The notes under the pieces: model-generated
Database searches by the model: none
Told to the model about the DNA's origin: nothing
Seen by the model: only the letters and a program-made list of their open reading frames with translations
Translations under genes and position numbers: made by a program
Part shown: piece after piece, positions 36,741 through 49,852 of the stretch
Layout: the number at the start of each line of letters is the position of its first letter
How positions within the stretch are numbered: the stretch's first letter is position 1
NCBI GenBank assembly: GCA_963580455.1
Contig: OY756962.1
Coordinates: 16,262,001-16,326,000 of the forward strand
Origin: Euonymus europaeus
Taxonomy: Eukaryota; Streptophyta; Magnoliopsida; Celastrales; Celastraceae
DNA: 64,000 nt
Direction: 5' to 3'

Positions 36741-38820
36741 GCCCCTCCATAGAGAGAGTTGAGCAACTTCGGACCATCGAAGTTGCTCGGTGTACACTTT
36801 TTATTGTTATTCTATGTCAAATTTTATGAGTATAAGCTTCCAAGATTATTTCGATTCCAAATCACCAACTTTCTATGAGAAATGGACAAAACCGTTAAAA
36901 GCTCCTACATAGAGAGAGTTGAGCAACTTCGAACCATCAAAGTTGCTCGATGTAAACTTCTTATTGTCCTTCTATGTTAAATTTTATGAGCATAAGCGTC
37001 CTAGATTATTTCGAAGCCAAAAAACGACCCTTTTACGAAAAATGGACAAAACTGTTAAAAGGTCCTCCATAGGGAGAGTTGAGATACCTCGGACCATCAA
37101 AGTTGCTCGGTGTACACTTTTTATTGTTCTTCTATGTCAAATTTTATGAGTATAAGCTTCCTAGATTATTTCGATGCTAAAACACCATCTTTCTATGACA
37201 AATGGAGAAAAACGTTAAAAGCCGCTCCATAGAGAGAGTTGAGCAACTTCGGACCATCAAAGTTGCTTGGTGTACACTTTTTATTGTTATTCTATGTCAA
37301 ATTTTATGAGTATAAGCTTCCAAGATTATTTCGATTCCAAATCACCAACTTTCCATGAGAAATGTACAAAACCGTTAAAAGCTCCATCATAGAGAGAGTT
37401 GAGCAACTTCGAACCACCAAGGTTGCTCGATGTACACTTTTTATTGTTCTTCTATGTTGAATTTTATGAGTATAAGCTTCCTAGATTATTTCGATGCCAA
37501 AAAATGAACTTTTTAAAACAAATGGACAAAACCGTTAAAAGCTCCTCCATAGAGAGAGTTGAGCAACTTCGGACCATCAAAGTTGCTCGGTGTACACTTT
37601 TTATTGTTCTTCCATGTCAAATTTTACGAGTATAAGCTTCCAAGATTATTTCGATGCCAAAACACCAACTTTTTATCAAAAATGGAAAAAACCGGTAAAA
37701 GCTCCTCCATAGAGAGAGTTGAGTAACTTCGGACCAACAAAGTTTCTCGGGATACACTTTTTATTGTTCTTCTATGTCAAATTTTACGAGTATAAGCTTC
37801 CTAGATTATTTCGATTCTAAAACACCATTTTTCTATGACAAATGGACAAAACCGTTAAAAGCCCTCCATAGAGAGAGTTGAGCAACTTCGGACCATCAAA
37901 GTTGCTCGGTGTACACTTTTTATTGTTATTCTATGTCAAATTTTATGAGTATTAGCTTCCAAGATTATTTCGATTCAAAATCACCAACTTTCTATGAGAA
38001 ATGGACAAAACCGTTAAAAGCTCCTCCATAGAGAGAGTTGAACAACTTCGGACCAACAAAGTTGCTGGGGATACACTTTTTATTGTTCTTCTTTATTAAA
38101 TTTTATGAGTATAAGCTTCCTAGATTATTTCGATGCTAAAACACCATCTATCTATGAAAAATTGACAAAACCGTTAAAAGCCCCTCCATAGAGAGAGTTG
38201 ACAACCTCGGACCATCAAAGATGCTCGGTGTACACTTTTTATTGTCCTTCTGTGTCAAATTTTACGAGAATAAGCTTCCAAGATTATTTCGATGCCAAAA
38301 CACCAACTTTTTATCACAGATGGACAAAACCGTTAAAAACTCCTCCATAGAGAGAGTTGAGCAACTTCGGACCAACAAAGTTGCACGGGATACACTTTTT
38401 ATTGTTCTTCTTTGTCAAATTTTACGAGTATAAGCTTCCTAGATTATTTCGATGCTAAAACACCATCTTTCTATGACAAATGGACAAAACCGTTAAAAGC
38501 CCCTCCATAGAGAGAGTTGAGCAACTTCTGACCATCAAAGTTGCTCGGTGTACACTTTTTATTGTTATTCTATGTCAAATTTTATGAGTATAAGCTTTCA
38601 AGATTATTTCGATTCCAAATCACCAACTTCCTTGAGAAATGGACATAACCGTTAAAAGCTCTTCCATAGAGAGAGTTGAACAACTTCGAACCATCAAAGT
38701 TGCTTGATGTACACTTTTTATTGTTCTTCTATTTAAAATTTTATGAGTATAAGCTTCATATATTATTTCGATGTTAAAACACCATCTTTCTTTGACAAAT
38801 GGACAAAACCGTTAAAAGCC
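36741..38820 (+). repeat. 13-mer HOR, unit 2 (2077 bp)
   Basis: A tandem copy of the preceding unit with the same subtypes and deletions. Shared markers include aaaaccggtaaaag, ccatctatctatg and tctatgttgaatt. It ends at a monomer with cttcatatattatttcg (here) against cttcctatattatttcg (unit 1), after which the Y-Z-X-Y-Z series begins. Confidence 0.88.
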
Positions 38821-38849
38821 CCTCCATAGAGAGAGTTGAGCAACTTCGG

Positions 38850-39644
38850 ACCATCAAAGTTGCTCGGTGTACACTTTTTATTGTTATTCTATGTCAAATT
38901 TTATGAGTATAAGCTTCCAAGATTATTTCGATTGCAAATCACCAACTTTCTATGAGAAATGGACAAAACCGTTAAAAGGTCCTACATAGAAAGAGTTGAG
39001 CAACTTCGAACCATCAAAGTTGCTCGATCTAAACTTTTTATTGTTCTTCTATGTTAAATTTTATGAGTATAAGCTTCCTAGATTATTTCGATGTTAAAAC
39101 ACCATTTTTCTTTGACAAATGGACAAAACCGTTAAAAGCCCCTCCATAGAGAGAGTTGAGCAACTTCGGACCATCAAAGTTGCTCGGTGTACACTTTTTA
39201 TTGTACTTCTATGTCAAATTTTACGAGTATAAGCTTCCTAGATTATTTCGATGTTAAAACACCATTTTTCTTTGACAAATGGACAAAACCGTTAAAAGCC
39301 CCTCCATAGAGAGAGTTGAGCAACTTCGGACCATCAAAGTTGCTCGGTGTACACTTTTTATTGTTATTCTATGTCAAATTTTATGAGTATAAGCTTCCAA
39401 GATTATTTCGATTGCAAATCACCAACTTTCTATGAGGAATGGACAAAACCGTTAAAAGGTCCTACATAGAAAGAGTTGAGCAACTTCGAACCATCAAAGT
39501 TGCTCGATCTAAACTTTTTATTGTTCTTCTATGTTAAATTTTATGAGTATAAGCTTCCTAGATAATTTAGATAAAAAAAAACTTTTTACGACAAATGAAA
39601 AAACCGTTGAAAGCTCCTCCATAGAGAGAGTTGAGATACTTCGG
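38850..39644 (+). repeat. Trimer series Y-Z-X-Y-Z
   Basis: Five monomers of the 480-bp trimer family in order: gattgcaaatcacc (38850), ctcgatctaaac (39010), gtacttc (39170), gattgcaaatcacc (39330), and the 155-bp poly-A monomer (39490-39644). They match 1281-2075 in order and length. The last monomer has gataatttagat where the first copy has gattatttagat. Confidence 0.87.
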
Positions 39645-40430
39645 ACCATCAAAATTGCTCGGTGTACACTTTTTATTGTTCTTCTATGTCAAATTTTACG
39701 AGTATAAGCTTCGTAGATTATTTCGATGCTAAAACACCATCTTTCTATGACAAATGGACAAAACCGTTAAAAGCCCCTCCATAGAGAGAGTTGGGCAACT
39801 TCGGACCATCAAAGTTGCTCGGTGTACACTTTTTATTGTTATTCTATGTCAAATTTTAAGAGTATAAGCTTCCAAGATTATTTCGAATCAAAATCACCAA
39901 CTTTCTATGAGAAATAGACAAAATCGTTTAAAGCCCCTCCATAGAGAGAGTTGAGCAATTTCTGACGATCAAAGTTGCTCGGTGTACACTTTTTATTGTT
40001 ATTCTATGTCAAATTTTATGAGTATAAGCTTTCAAGATTATTTCGATTCCAAATCACCAACTTCCTATGAGAAATGGACGAAACCGTTAAAAGCTTCTCC
40101 ATAGAGAGAGTTGAGCAACTTCGAACCATCAAAGTTGCTTGATGTACACTTTTTATTGTTCTTCTATTTAAAATTTTATTATTATAAGCTTTCTAGATTA
40201 TTTCGATGGTAAAACACTATCTTTCTATGACAAATGGACAAAACCGTTAAAAGCCCCTACATAGAGAGAGTTGAGCAACTTCAGACCATCAAAATTGCTC
40301 GCTGTACACTTTTTATTGTGATTCTATGTCAAATTTTACGAGTATAAGCTTCCTAGATTATTTCGATTCCAAATCACCAACTTTCTATTAGAAATGGACA
40401 AAACCGTTAAAAGCTCCTCCATAGAGAGAG

Positions 40431-42985
40431 TTGAGCAACTTCGAACCGTCAAAGTTGCTCGATGTACACATTTTATTGTTCTTCTATGTTAAATTTTATG
40501 AGTATAAGCCTCCTAGATTATTTCGATGCCAAAAAATGAAGTTTTTACAACAAATGGACAAAACTGTTAAAAGCCCCTCCATAGAGAGAGTTGAGCAACT
40601 TCGGACCATCGAAGTTGCTCGGTGTACACTTTTTATTGTTATTCTATGTCAAATTTTATGAGTATAAGCTTCCAAGATTATTTCGATTCCAAATCACCAA
40701 CTTTCTATGAGAAATGGACAAAACCGTTAAAAGCTCCTACATAGAGAGAGTTGAGCAACTTCGAACCATCAAAGTTGCTCGATGTAAACTTCTTATTGTC
40801 CTTCGATGTTAAATTTTATGAGCATAAGCGTCCTAGATTATTTCGAAGCCAAAAAACGAACCTTTTACGAAAAATGGACAAAACTGTTAAAAGGTCCTCC
40901 ATAGGGAGAGTTGAGATACCTCGGACCATCAAAGTTGCTCGGTGTACACTTTTTATTGTTCTTCTATGTCAAATTTTATGAGTATAAGCTTCCTAGATTA
41001 TTTCGATGCTAAAACACCATCTTTCTATGACAAATGGAGAAAAACGTTAAAAGCCGCTCCATAGAGAGAGTTGAGCAACTTCGGACCATCAAAGTTGCTT
41101 GGTGTACACTTTTTATTGTTATTCTATGTCAAATTTTATGAGTATAAGCTTCCAAGATTATTTCGATTCCAAATCACCAACTTTCCATGAGAAATGTACA
41201 AAACCGTTAAAAGCTCCATCATAGAGAGAGTTGAGCAACTTCGAACCACCAAGGTTGCTCGATGTACACTTTTTATTGTTCTTCTATGTTAAATTTTATG
41301 AGTATAAGCTTCCTAGATTATTTCGATGCCAAAAAATGAACTTTTTAAAACAAATGGACAAAACCGTTAAAAGCTCCTCCATAGAGAGAGTTGAGCAACT
41401 TCGGACCATCAAAGTTGCTCGGTGTACACTTTTTATTGTTCTTCCATGTCAAATTTTACGAGTATAAGCTTCCAAGATTATTTCGATGCCAAAACACCAA
41501 CTTTTTATCAAAAATGGAAAAAACCGGTAAAAGCTCCTCCATAGAGAGAGTTGAGTAACTTCGGACCAACAAAGTTTCTCGGGATACACTTTTTATTGTT
41601 CTTCTATGTTAAATTTTATGAGTATAAGCTTCCTAGATTATTTCGATGTTAAAACACAATTTTTCTTTGACAAATGGACAAAACCGTTAAAAGCCCCTCC
41701 ATAGAGAGAGTTGAGCAACTTCGGACCATCAAAGTTGCTCGGCGTACACTTTTTATTGTACTTCTATGTCAAATTTTACGAGTATAAGCTTCCTAGATTA
41801 TTTCGATGTTAAAACACCATTTTTCTTTGACAAATGGACAAAACCGTTAAAAGCCCCTCCATAGAGAGAGTTGAGCAACTTCGGACCATCAAAGTTGCTC
41901 GGTGTACACTTTTTATTGTTATTCTATGTCAAATTTTATGACTATAAGCTTCCAAGATTATTTCGATTGCAAATCACCAACTTTCTATGAGAAATGGACA
42001 AAACCGTTAAAAGGTCCTACATAGAAAGAGTTGAGCAACTTCGAACCATCAAAGTTGCTCGATCTAAACTTTTAATTGTTCTTCTATGTTAAATTTTATG
42101 AGTATAAGCTTCCTAGATAATTTAGATAAAAAAAAACTTTTTACGACAAATGAAAAAACCGTTGAAAGCTCCTCCATAGAGAGAGTTGAGATACTTCGGA
42201 CCATCAAAATTGCTCGGTGTACACTTTTTATTGTTCTTCTATGTCAAATTTTACGAGTATAAGCTTCATTGATTATTTCGATGCTAAAACACCATCTTTC
42301 TATGACAAATGGACAAAACCGTTAAAAGCCCCTCCATAGAGAGAGTTGGGCAACTTCGGACCATCAAAGTTGCTCGGTGTACACTTTTTATTGTTATTCT
42401 ATGTCAAATTTTAAGAGTATAAGCTTCCAAGATTATTTCGATTCAAAATCACCAACTTTCTATGAGAAATAGACAAAATCGTTAAAAGCCCCTCCATAGA
42501 GAGAGTTGAGCAATTTCTGACGATCAAAGTTGCTCGGTGTACACTTTTTATTGTTATTCTATGTCAAATTTTATGAGTATAAGCTTTCAAGATTATTTCG
42601 ATTCCAAATCACCAACTTCCTATGAGAAATGGACGAAACCGTTAAAAGCTTCTCCATAGAGAGAGTTGAGCAACTTCGAACCATCAAAGTTGCTTGATGT
42701 ACACTTTTTATTGTTCTTCTATTTAAAATTTTATTATTATAAGCTTTCTAGATTATTTCGATGGTAAAACACTATCTTTCTATGACAAATGGACAAAACC
42801 GTTAAAAGCCCCTACATAGAGAGAGTTGAGCAACTTCAGACCATCAAAATTGCTCGCTGTACACTTTTTATTGTGATTCTATGTCAAATTTTACCAGTAT
42901 AAGCTTCCTAGATTATTTCGATTCCAAATCACCAACTTTCTATTAGAAATGGACAAAACCGTTAAAAGCTCCTCCATAGAGAGAG
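40431..42985 (+). repeat. 16-mer HOR unit a (2555 bp)
   Basis: Delimited by the anchor monomer with gaaccgtcaaagttgctcg at 40431 and 42986. Sixteen monomers minus five bases: the five come from the 155-bp poly-A monomer near 42.1 kb. In this family the anchor reads acacattttattg, where the 18-mer family reads acactttttagtg. Private change: ccttcgatgttaaat near 40.80 kb. Confidence 0.92.
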
Positions 42986-45540
42986 TTGAGCAACTTCGAA
43001 CCGTCAAAGTTGCTCGATGTACACATTTTATTGTTCTTCTATGTTAAATTTTATGAGTATAAGCCTCCTAGATTATTTCGATGCCAAAAAATGAAGTTTT
43101 TACAACAAATGGACAAAACTGTTAAAAGCCCCTCCATAGAGAGAGTTGAGCAACTTCGGACCATCGAAGTTGCTCGGTGTACACTTTTTATTGTTATTCT
43201 ATGTCAAATTTTATGAGTATAAGCTTCCAAGATTATTTCGATTCCAAATCACCAACTTTCTATGAGAAATGGACAAAACCGTTAAAAGCTCCTACATAGA
43301 GAGAGTTGAGCAACTTCGAACCATCAAAGTTGCTCGATGTAAACTTCTTATTGTCCTTCTATGTTAAATTTTATGAGCATAAGCGTCCTAGATTATTTCG
43401 AAGCCAAAAAACGAACCTTTTACGAAAAATGGACAAAACTGTTAAAAGGTCCTCCATAGGGAGAGTTGAGATACCTCGGACCATCAAAGTTGCTCGGTGT
43501 ACACTTTTTATTGTTCTTCTATGTCAAATTTTATGAGTATAAGCTTCCTAGATTATTTCGATGCTAAAACACCATCTTTCTATGACAAATGGAGAAAAAC
43601 GTTAAAAGCCGCTCCATAGAGAGAGTTGAGCAACTTCGGACCATCAAAGTTGCTTGGTGTACACTTTTTATTGTTATTCTATGTCAAATTTTATGAGTAT
43701 AAGCTTCCAAGATTATTTCGATTCCAAATCACCAACTTTGCATGAGAAATGTACAAAACCGTTAAAAGCTCCATCATAGAGAGAGTTGAGCAACTTCGAA
43801 CCACCAAGGTTGCTCGATGTACACTTTTTATTGTTCTTCTATGTTAAATTTTATGAGTATAAGCTTCCTAGATTATTTCGATGCCAAAAAATGAACTTTT
43901 TAAAACAAATGGACAAAACCGTTAAAAGCTCCTCCATAGAGAGAGTTGAGCAACTTCGGACCAATAAAGTTGCTCGGTGTACACTTTTTATTGTTCTTCC
44001 ATGTCAAATTTTACGAGTATAAGCTTCCAAGATTATTTCGATGCCAAAACACCAACTTTTTATCAAAAATGGAAAAAACCGGTAAAAGCTCCTCCATAGA
44101 GAGAGTTGAGTAACTTCGGACCAACAAAGTTTCTCGGGATACACTTTTTATTGTTCTTCTATGTTAAATTTTATGAGTATAAGCTTCCTAGATTATTTCG
44201 ATGTTAAAACACAATTTTTCTTTGACAAATGGACAAAACCGTTAAAAGCCCCTCCATAGAGAGAGTTGAGCAACTTCGGACCATCAAAGTTGCTCGGTGT
44301 ACACTTTTTATTGTACTTCTATGTCAAATTTTACGAGTATAAGCTTCCTAGATTATTTCGATGTTAAAACACCATTTTTCTTTGACAAATGGACAAAACC
44401 GTTAAAAGCCCCTCCATAGAGAGAGTTGAGCAACTTCGGACCATCAAAGTTGCTCGGTGTACACTTTTTATTGTTATTCTATGTCAAATTTTATGACTAT
44501 AAGCTTCCAAGATTATTTCGATTGCAAATCACCAACTTTCTATGAGAAATGGACAAAACCGTTAAAAGGTCCTACATAGAAAGAGTTGAGCAACTTCGAA
44601 CCATCAAAGTTGCTCGATCTAAACTTTTAATTGTTCTTCTATGTTAAATTTTATGAGTATAAGCTTCCTAGATAATTTAGATAAAAAAAAACTTTTTACG
44701 ACAAATGAAAAAACCGTTGAAAGCTCCTCCATAGAGAGAGTTGAGATACTTCGGACCATCAAAATTGCTCGGTGTACACTTTTTATTGTTCTTCTATGTC
44801 AAATTTTACGAGTATAAGCTTCATAGATTATTTCGATGCTAAAACACCATCTTTCTATGACAAATGGACAAAACCGTTAAAAGCCCCTCCATAGAGAGAG
44901 TTGGGCAACTTCGGACCATCAAAGTTGCTCGGTGTACACTTTTTATTGTTATTCTATGTCAAATTTTAAGAGTATAAGCCTCCAAGATTATTTCGATTCA
45001 AAATCACCAACTTTCTATGAGAAATAGACAAAATCGTTAAAAGCCCCTCCATAGAGAGAGTTGAGCAATTTCTGACGATCAAAGTTGCTCGGTGTACACT
45101 TTTTATTGTTATTCTATGTCAAATTTTATGAGTATAAGCTTTCAAGATTATTTCGATTCCAAATCACCAACTTCCTATGAGAAATGGACGAAACCGTTAA
45201 AAGCTTCTCCATAGAGAGAGTTGAGCAACTTCGAACCATCAAAGTTGCTTGATGTACACTTTTTATTGTTCTTCTATTTAAAATTTTATTATTATAAGCT
45301 TTCTAGATTATTTCGATGGTAAAACACTATCTTTCTATGACAAATGGACAAAACCGTTAAAAGCCCCTACATAGAGAGAGTTGAGCAACTTCAGACCATC
45401 AAAATTGCTCGCTGTACACTTTTTATTGTGATTCTATGTCAAATTTTACGAGTATAAGCTTCCTAGATTATTTCGATTCCAAATCACCAACTTTCTATTA
45501 GAAATGGACAAAACCGTTAAAAGCTCCTCCATAGAGAGAG
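42986..45540 (+). repeat. 16-mer HOR unit b (2555 bp)
   Basis: The same order and length as unit a, with the poly-A monomer near 44.66 kb. Shared markers with unit a are gttaaaacacaattttt (41.65 and 44.20 kb), atgactataagcttcc (41.94 and 44.49 kb) and aacttttaattg (42.07 and 44.62 kb). Private change: accaactttgcatgag near 43.73 kb. The ggaccaataaagttg change near 43.96 kb is shared with the next two units but not with unit a. Confidence 0.92.
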
Positions 45541-47934
45541 TTGAGCAACTTCGAACCGTCAAAGTTGCTCGATGTACACATTTTATTGTTCTTCTATGTT
45601 AAATTTTATGAGTATAAGCCTCCTAGATTATTTCGATGCCAAAAAATGAAGTTTTTACAACAAATGGGCAAAACTGTTAAAAGCCCCTCCATAGAGAGAG
45701 TTGAGCAACTTCGGACCATCGAAGTTGCTCGGTGTACACTTTTTATTGTTATTCTATGTCAAATTTTATGAGTATAAGCTTCCAAGATTATTTCGATTCC
45801 AAATCACCAACTTTCTATGAGAAATGGACAAAACCGTTAAAAGCTCCTACATAGAGAGAGTTGAGCAACTTCGAACCATCAAAGTTGCTCGATGTAAACT
45901 TCTTATTGTCCTTCTATGTTAAATTTTATGAGCATAAGCGTCCTAGATTATTTCGAAGCCAAAAAACGAACCTTTTACGAAAAATGGACAAAACTGTTAA
46001 AAGGTCCTCCATAGGGAGAGTTGAGATACCTCGGACCATCAAAGTTGCTCGGTGTACACTTTTTATTGTTCTTCTATGTCAAATTTTATGAGTATAAGCT
46101 TCCTAGATTATTTCGATGCTAAAACACCATCTTTCTATGACAAATGGAGAAAAACGTTAAAAGCCGCTCCATAGAGAGAGTTGAGCAACTTCGGACCATC
46201 AAAGTTGCTTGGTGTACACTTTTTATTGTTATTCTATGTCAAATTTTATGAGTATAAGCTTCCAAGATTATTTCGATTCCAAATCACCAACTTTCCATGA
46301 GAAATGTACAAAACCGTTAAAAGCTCCATCATAGAGAGAGTTGAGCAACTTCGAACCACCAAGGTTGCTCGATGTACACTTTTTATTGTTCTTCTATGTT
46401 AAATTTTATGAGTATAAGCTTCCTAGATTATTTCGATGCCAAAAAATGAACTTTTTAAAACAAATGGACAAAACCGTTAAAAGCTCCTCCATAGAGAGAG
46501 TTGAGCAACTTCGGACCAATAAAGTTGCTCGGTGTACACTTTTTATTGTTCTTCCATGTCAAATTTTACGAGTATAAGCTTCCAAGATTATTTCGATGCC
46601 AAAACACCAACTTTTTATCAAAAATGGAAAAAACCGGTAAAAGCTCCTCCATAGAGAGAGTTGAGTAACTTCGGACCAACAAAGTTTCTCGGGATACAAT
46701 TTTTATTGTTCTTCTATGTTAAATTTTATGAGTATAAGCTTCCTCGATTATTTCGATTCTAAAACATCATTTTTCTATGAAAAATGGACAAAACCGTTAA
46801 AAGCCCTCCATAGAGAGAGTTGAGCAACTTCGGACCATCAAAGTTGCTCGGTGTACACTTTTTATTGTTATTCTATGTCAAATTTTATGAGTATAAGCTT
46901 CCAAGATTATTTCGATTGCAAATCACCAACTTTCTATGAGGAATGGACAAAACCGTTAAAAGGTCCTACATAGAAAGAGTTGAGCAACTTTGAACCATCA
47001 AAGTTGCTCGATCTAAACTTTTTATTGTTCTTCTATGTTAAATTTTATGAGTATAAGCTTCCTAGATAATTTAGATAAAAAAAAACTTTTTACGACAAAT
47101 GAAAAAACCGTTGAAAGCTCCTCCATAGAGAGAGTTGAGATACTTCGGACCATCAAAATTGCTCGGTGTACACTTTTTATTGTTCTTCTATGTCAAATTT
47201 TACGAGTATAAGCTTCGTAGATTATTTCGATGCTAAAACACCATCTTTCTATGACAAATGGACAAAACCGTTAAAAGCCCCTCCATAGAGAGAGTTGGGC
47301 AACTTCGGACCATCAAAGTTGCTCGGTGTACACTTTTTATTGTTATTCTATGTCAAATTTTAAGAGTATAAGCTTCCAAGATTATTTCGATTCAAAATCA
47401 CCAACTTTTTATGAGAAATAGACAAAATCGTTTAAAGCCCCTCCATAGAGAGAGTTGAGCAATTTCTGACGATCAAAGTTGCTCGGTGTACACTTTTTAT
47501 TGTTATTCTATGTCAAATTTTATGAGTATAAGCTTTCAAGATTATTTCGATTCCAAATCACCAACTTCCTATGAGAAATGGACGAAACCGTTAAAAGCTT
47601 CTCCATAGAGAGAGTTGAGCAACTTCGAACCATCAAAGTTGCTTGATGTACACTTTTTATTGTTCTTCTATTTAAAATTTTATTATTATAAGCTTTCTAG
47701 ATTATTTCGATGGTAAAACACTATCTTTCTATGACAAATGGACAAAACCGTTAAAAGCCCCTACATAGAGAGAGTTGAGCAACTTCAGACCATCAAAATT
47801 GCTCGCTGTACACTTTTTATTGTGATTCTATGTCAAATTTTACGAGTATAAGCTTCCTAGATTATTTCGATTCCAAATCACCAACTTTCTATTAGAAATG
47901 GACAAAACCGTTAAAAGCTCCTCCATAGAGAGAG
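45541..47934 (+). repeat. 15-mer HOR unit (2394 bp)
   Basis: From one anchor monomer to the next is 2394 bases, which is 15 monomers minus six: five from the poly-A monomer near 47.07 kb and one from aaagccctcc near 46.80 kb. It has lost one monomer compared with the 16-mers. The monomer with cctcgattatttcgattc and acatcattttt near 46.75 kb replaces the X-type monomers of the 16-mers. Confidence 0.9.
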
Positions 47935-49852
47935 TTGAGCAACTTCGAACCGTCAAAGTTGCTCGATGTACACATTTTATTGTTCTTCTATGTTAAATTT
48001 TATGAGTATAAGCCTCCTAGATTATTTCGATGCCAAAAAATGAAGTTTTTACAACAAATGGACAAAACTGTTAAAAGCCCCTCCATAGAGATAGTTGAGC
48101 AACTTCGGACCATCGAAGTTGCTCGGTGTACACTTTTTATTGTTATTCTATGTCAAATTTTATGAGTATAAGCTTCCAAGATTATTTCGATTCCAAATCA
48201 CCAACTTTCTATGAGAAATGGACAAAACCGTTAAAAGCTCCTACATAGAGAGAGTTGAGCAACTTCGAACCATCAAAGTTGCTCGATGTAAACTTCTTAT
48301 TGTCCTTCTATGTTAAATTTTATGAGCATAAGCGTCCTAGATTATTTCGAAGACAAAAAACGAACCTTTTACGAAAAATGGACAAAACTGTTAAAAGGTC
48401 CTCCATAGGGAGAGTTGAGATACCTCGGACCATCAAAGTTGCTCGGTGTACACTTTTTATTGTTCTTCTATGTCAAATTTTATGAGTATAAGCTTCCTAG
48501 ATTATTTCGATGCTAAAACACCATCTTTCTATGACAAATGGAGAAAAACGTTAAAAGCCGCTCCATAGAGAGAGTTGAGCAACTTCGGACCATCAAAGTT
48601 GCTTGGTGTACACTTTTTATTGTTATTCTATGTCAAATTTTATGAGTATAAGCTTCCAAGATTATTTCGATTCCAAATCACCAACTTTCCATGAGAAATG
48701 TACAAAACCGTTAAAAGCTCCATCATAGAGAGAGTTGAGCAACTTCGAACCACCAAGGTTGCTCGATGTACACTTTTTATTGTTCTTCTATGTTAAATTT
48801 TATGAGTATAAGCTTCCTAGATTATTTCGATGCCAAAAAATGAACTTTTTAAAACAAATGGACAAAACCGTTAAAAGCTCCTCCATAGAGAGAGTTGAGC
48901 AACTTCGGACCAATAAAGTTGCTCGGTGTACACTTTTTATTGTTCTTCCATGTCAAATTTTACGAGTATAAGCTTCCAAGATTATTTCGATGCCAAAACA
49001 CCAACTTTTTATCAAAAATGGAAAAAACCGGTAAAAGCTCCTCCATAGAGAGAGTTGAGTAACTTCGGACCAACAAAGTTTCTCGGGATACAATTTTTAT
49101 TGTTCTTCTATGTTAAATTTTATGAGTATAAGCTTCCTCGATTATTTCGATTCTAAAACATCATTTTTCTATGACAAATGGACAAAACCGTTAAAAGCCC
49201 TCCATAGAGAGAGTTGAGCAACTTCGGACCATCAAAGTTGCTCGGTGTACACTTTTTATTGTTATTCTATGTCAAATTTTATGAGTATAAGCTTCCAAGA
49301 TTATTTCGATTGCAAATCACCAACTTTCTATGAGGAATGGACAAAACCGTTAAAAGGTCCTACATAGAAAGAGTTGAGCAACTTTGAACCATCAAAGTTG
49401 CTCGATCTAAACTTTTTATTGTTCTTCTATGTTAAATTTTATGAGTATAAGCTTTCAAGATTATTTCGATTCCAAATCACCAACTTCCTATGAGAAATGG
49501 ACGAAACCGTTAAAAGCTTCTCCATAGAGAGAGTTGAGCAACTTCGAACCATCAAAGTTGCTTGATGTACATTTTTATTGTTCTTCTATTTAAAATTTTA
49601 TTATTATAAGCTTTCTAGATTATTTCGATGGTAAAACACTATCTTTCTATGACAAATGGACAAAACCGTTAAAAGCCCCTACATAGAGAGAGTTGAGCAA
49701 CTTCAGACCATCAAAATTGCTCGCTGTACACTTTTTATTGTGATTCTATGTCAAATTTTACGAGTATAAGCTTCCTAGATTATTTCGATTCCAAATCACC
49801 AACTTTCTATTAGAAATGGACAAAACCGTTAAAAGCTCCTCCATAGAGAGAG
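47935..49852 (+). repeat. 12-mer HOR unit of the anchor family (1918 bp)
   Basis: Anchor-to-anchor distance is 1918, 12 monomers minus two single-base deletions (aaagccctcc near 49.2 kb and gatgtacatttttattg near 49.57 kb). The poly-A monomer and its neighbours are gone. In their place a Z-type start (ctcgatctaaac) runs directly into gagtataagctttcaag near 49.44 kb, which is the deletion junction. The agagatagttgag change near 48.09 kb recurs near 50.01 kb. Confidence 0.9.
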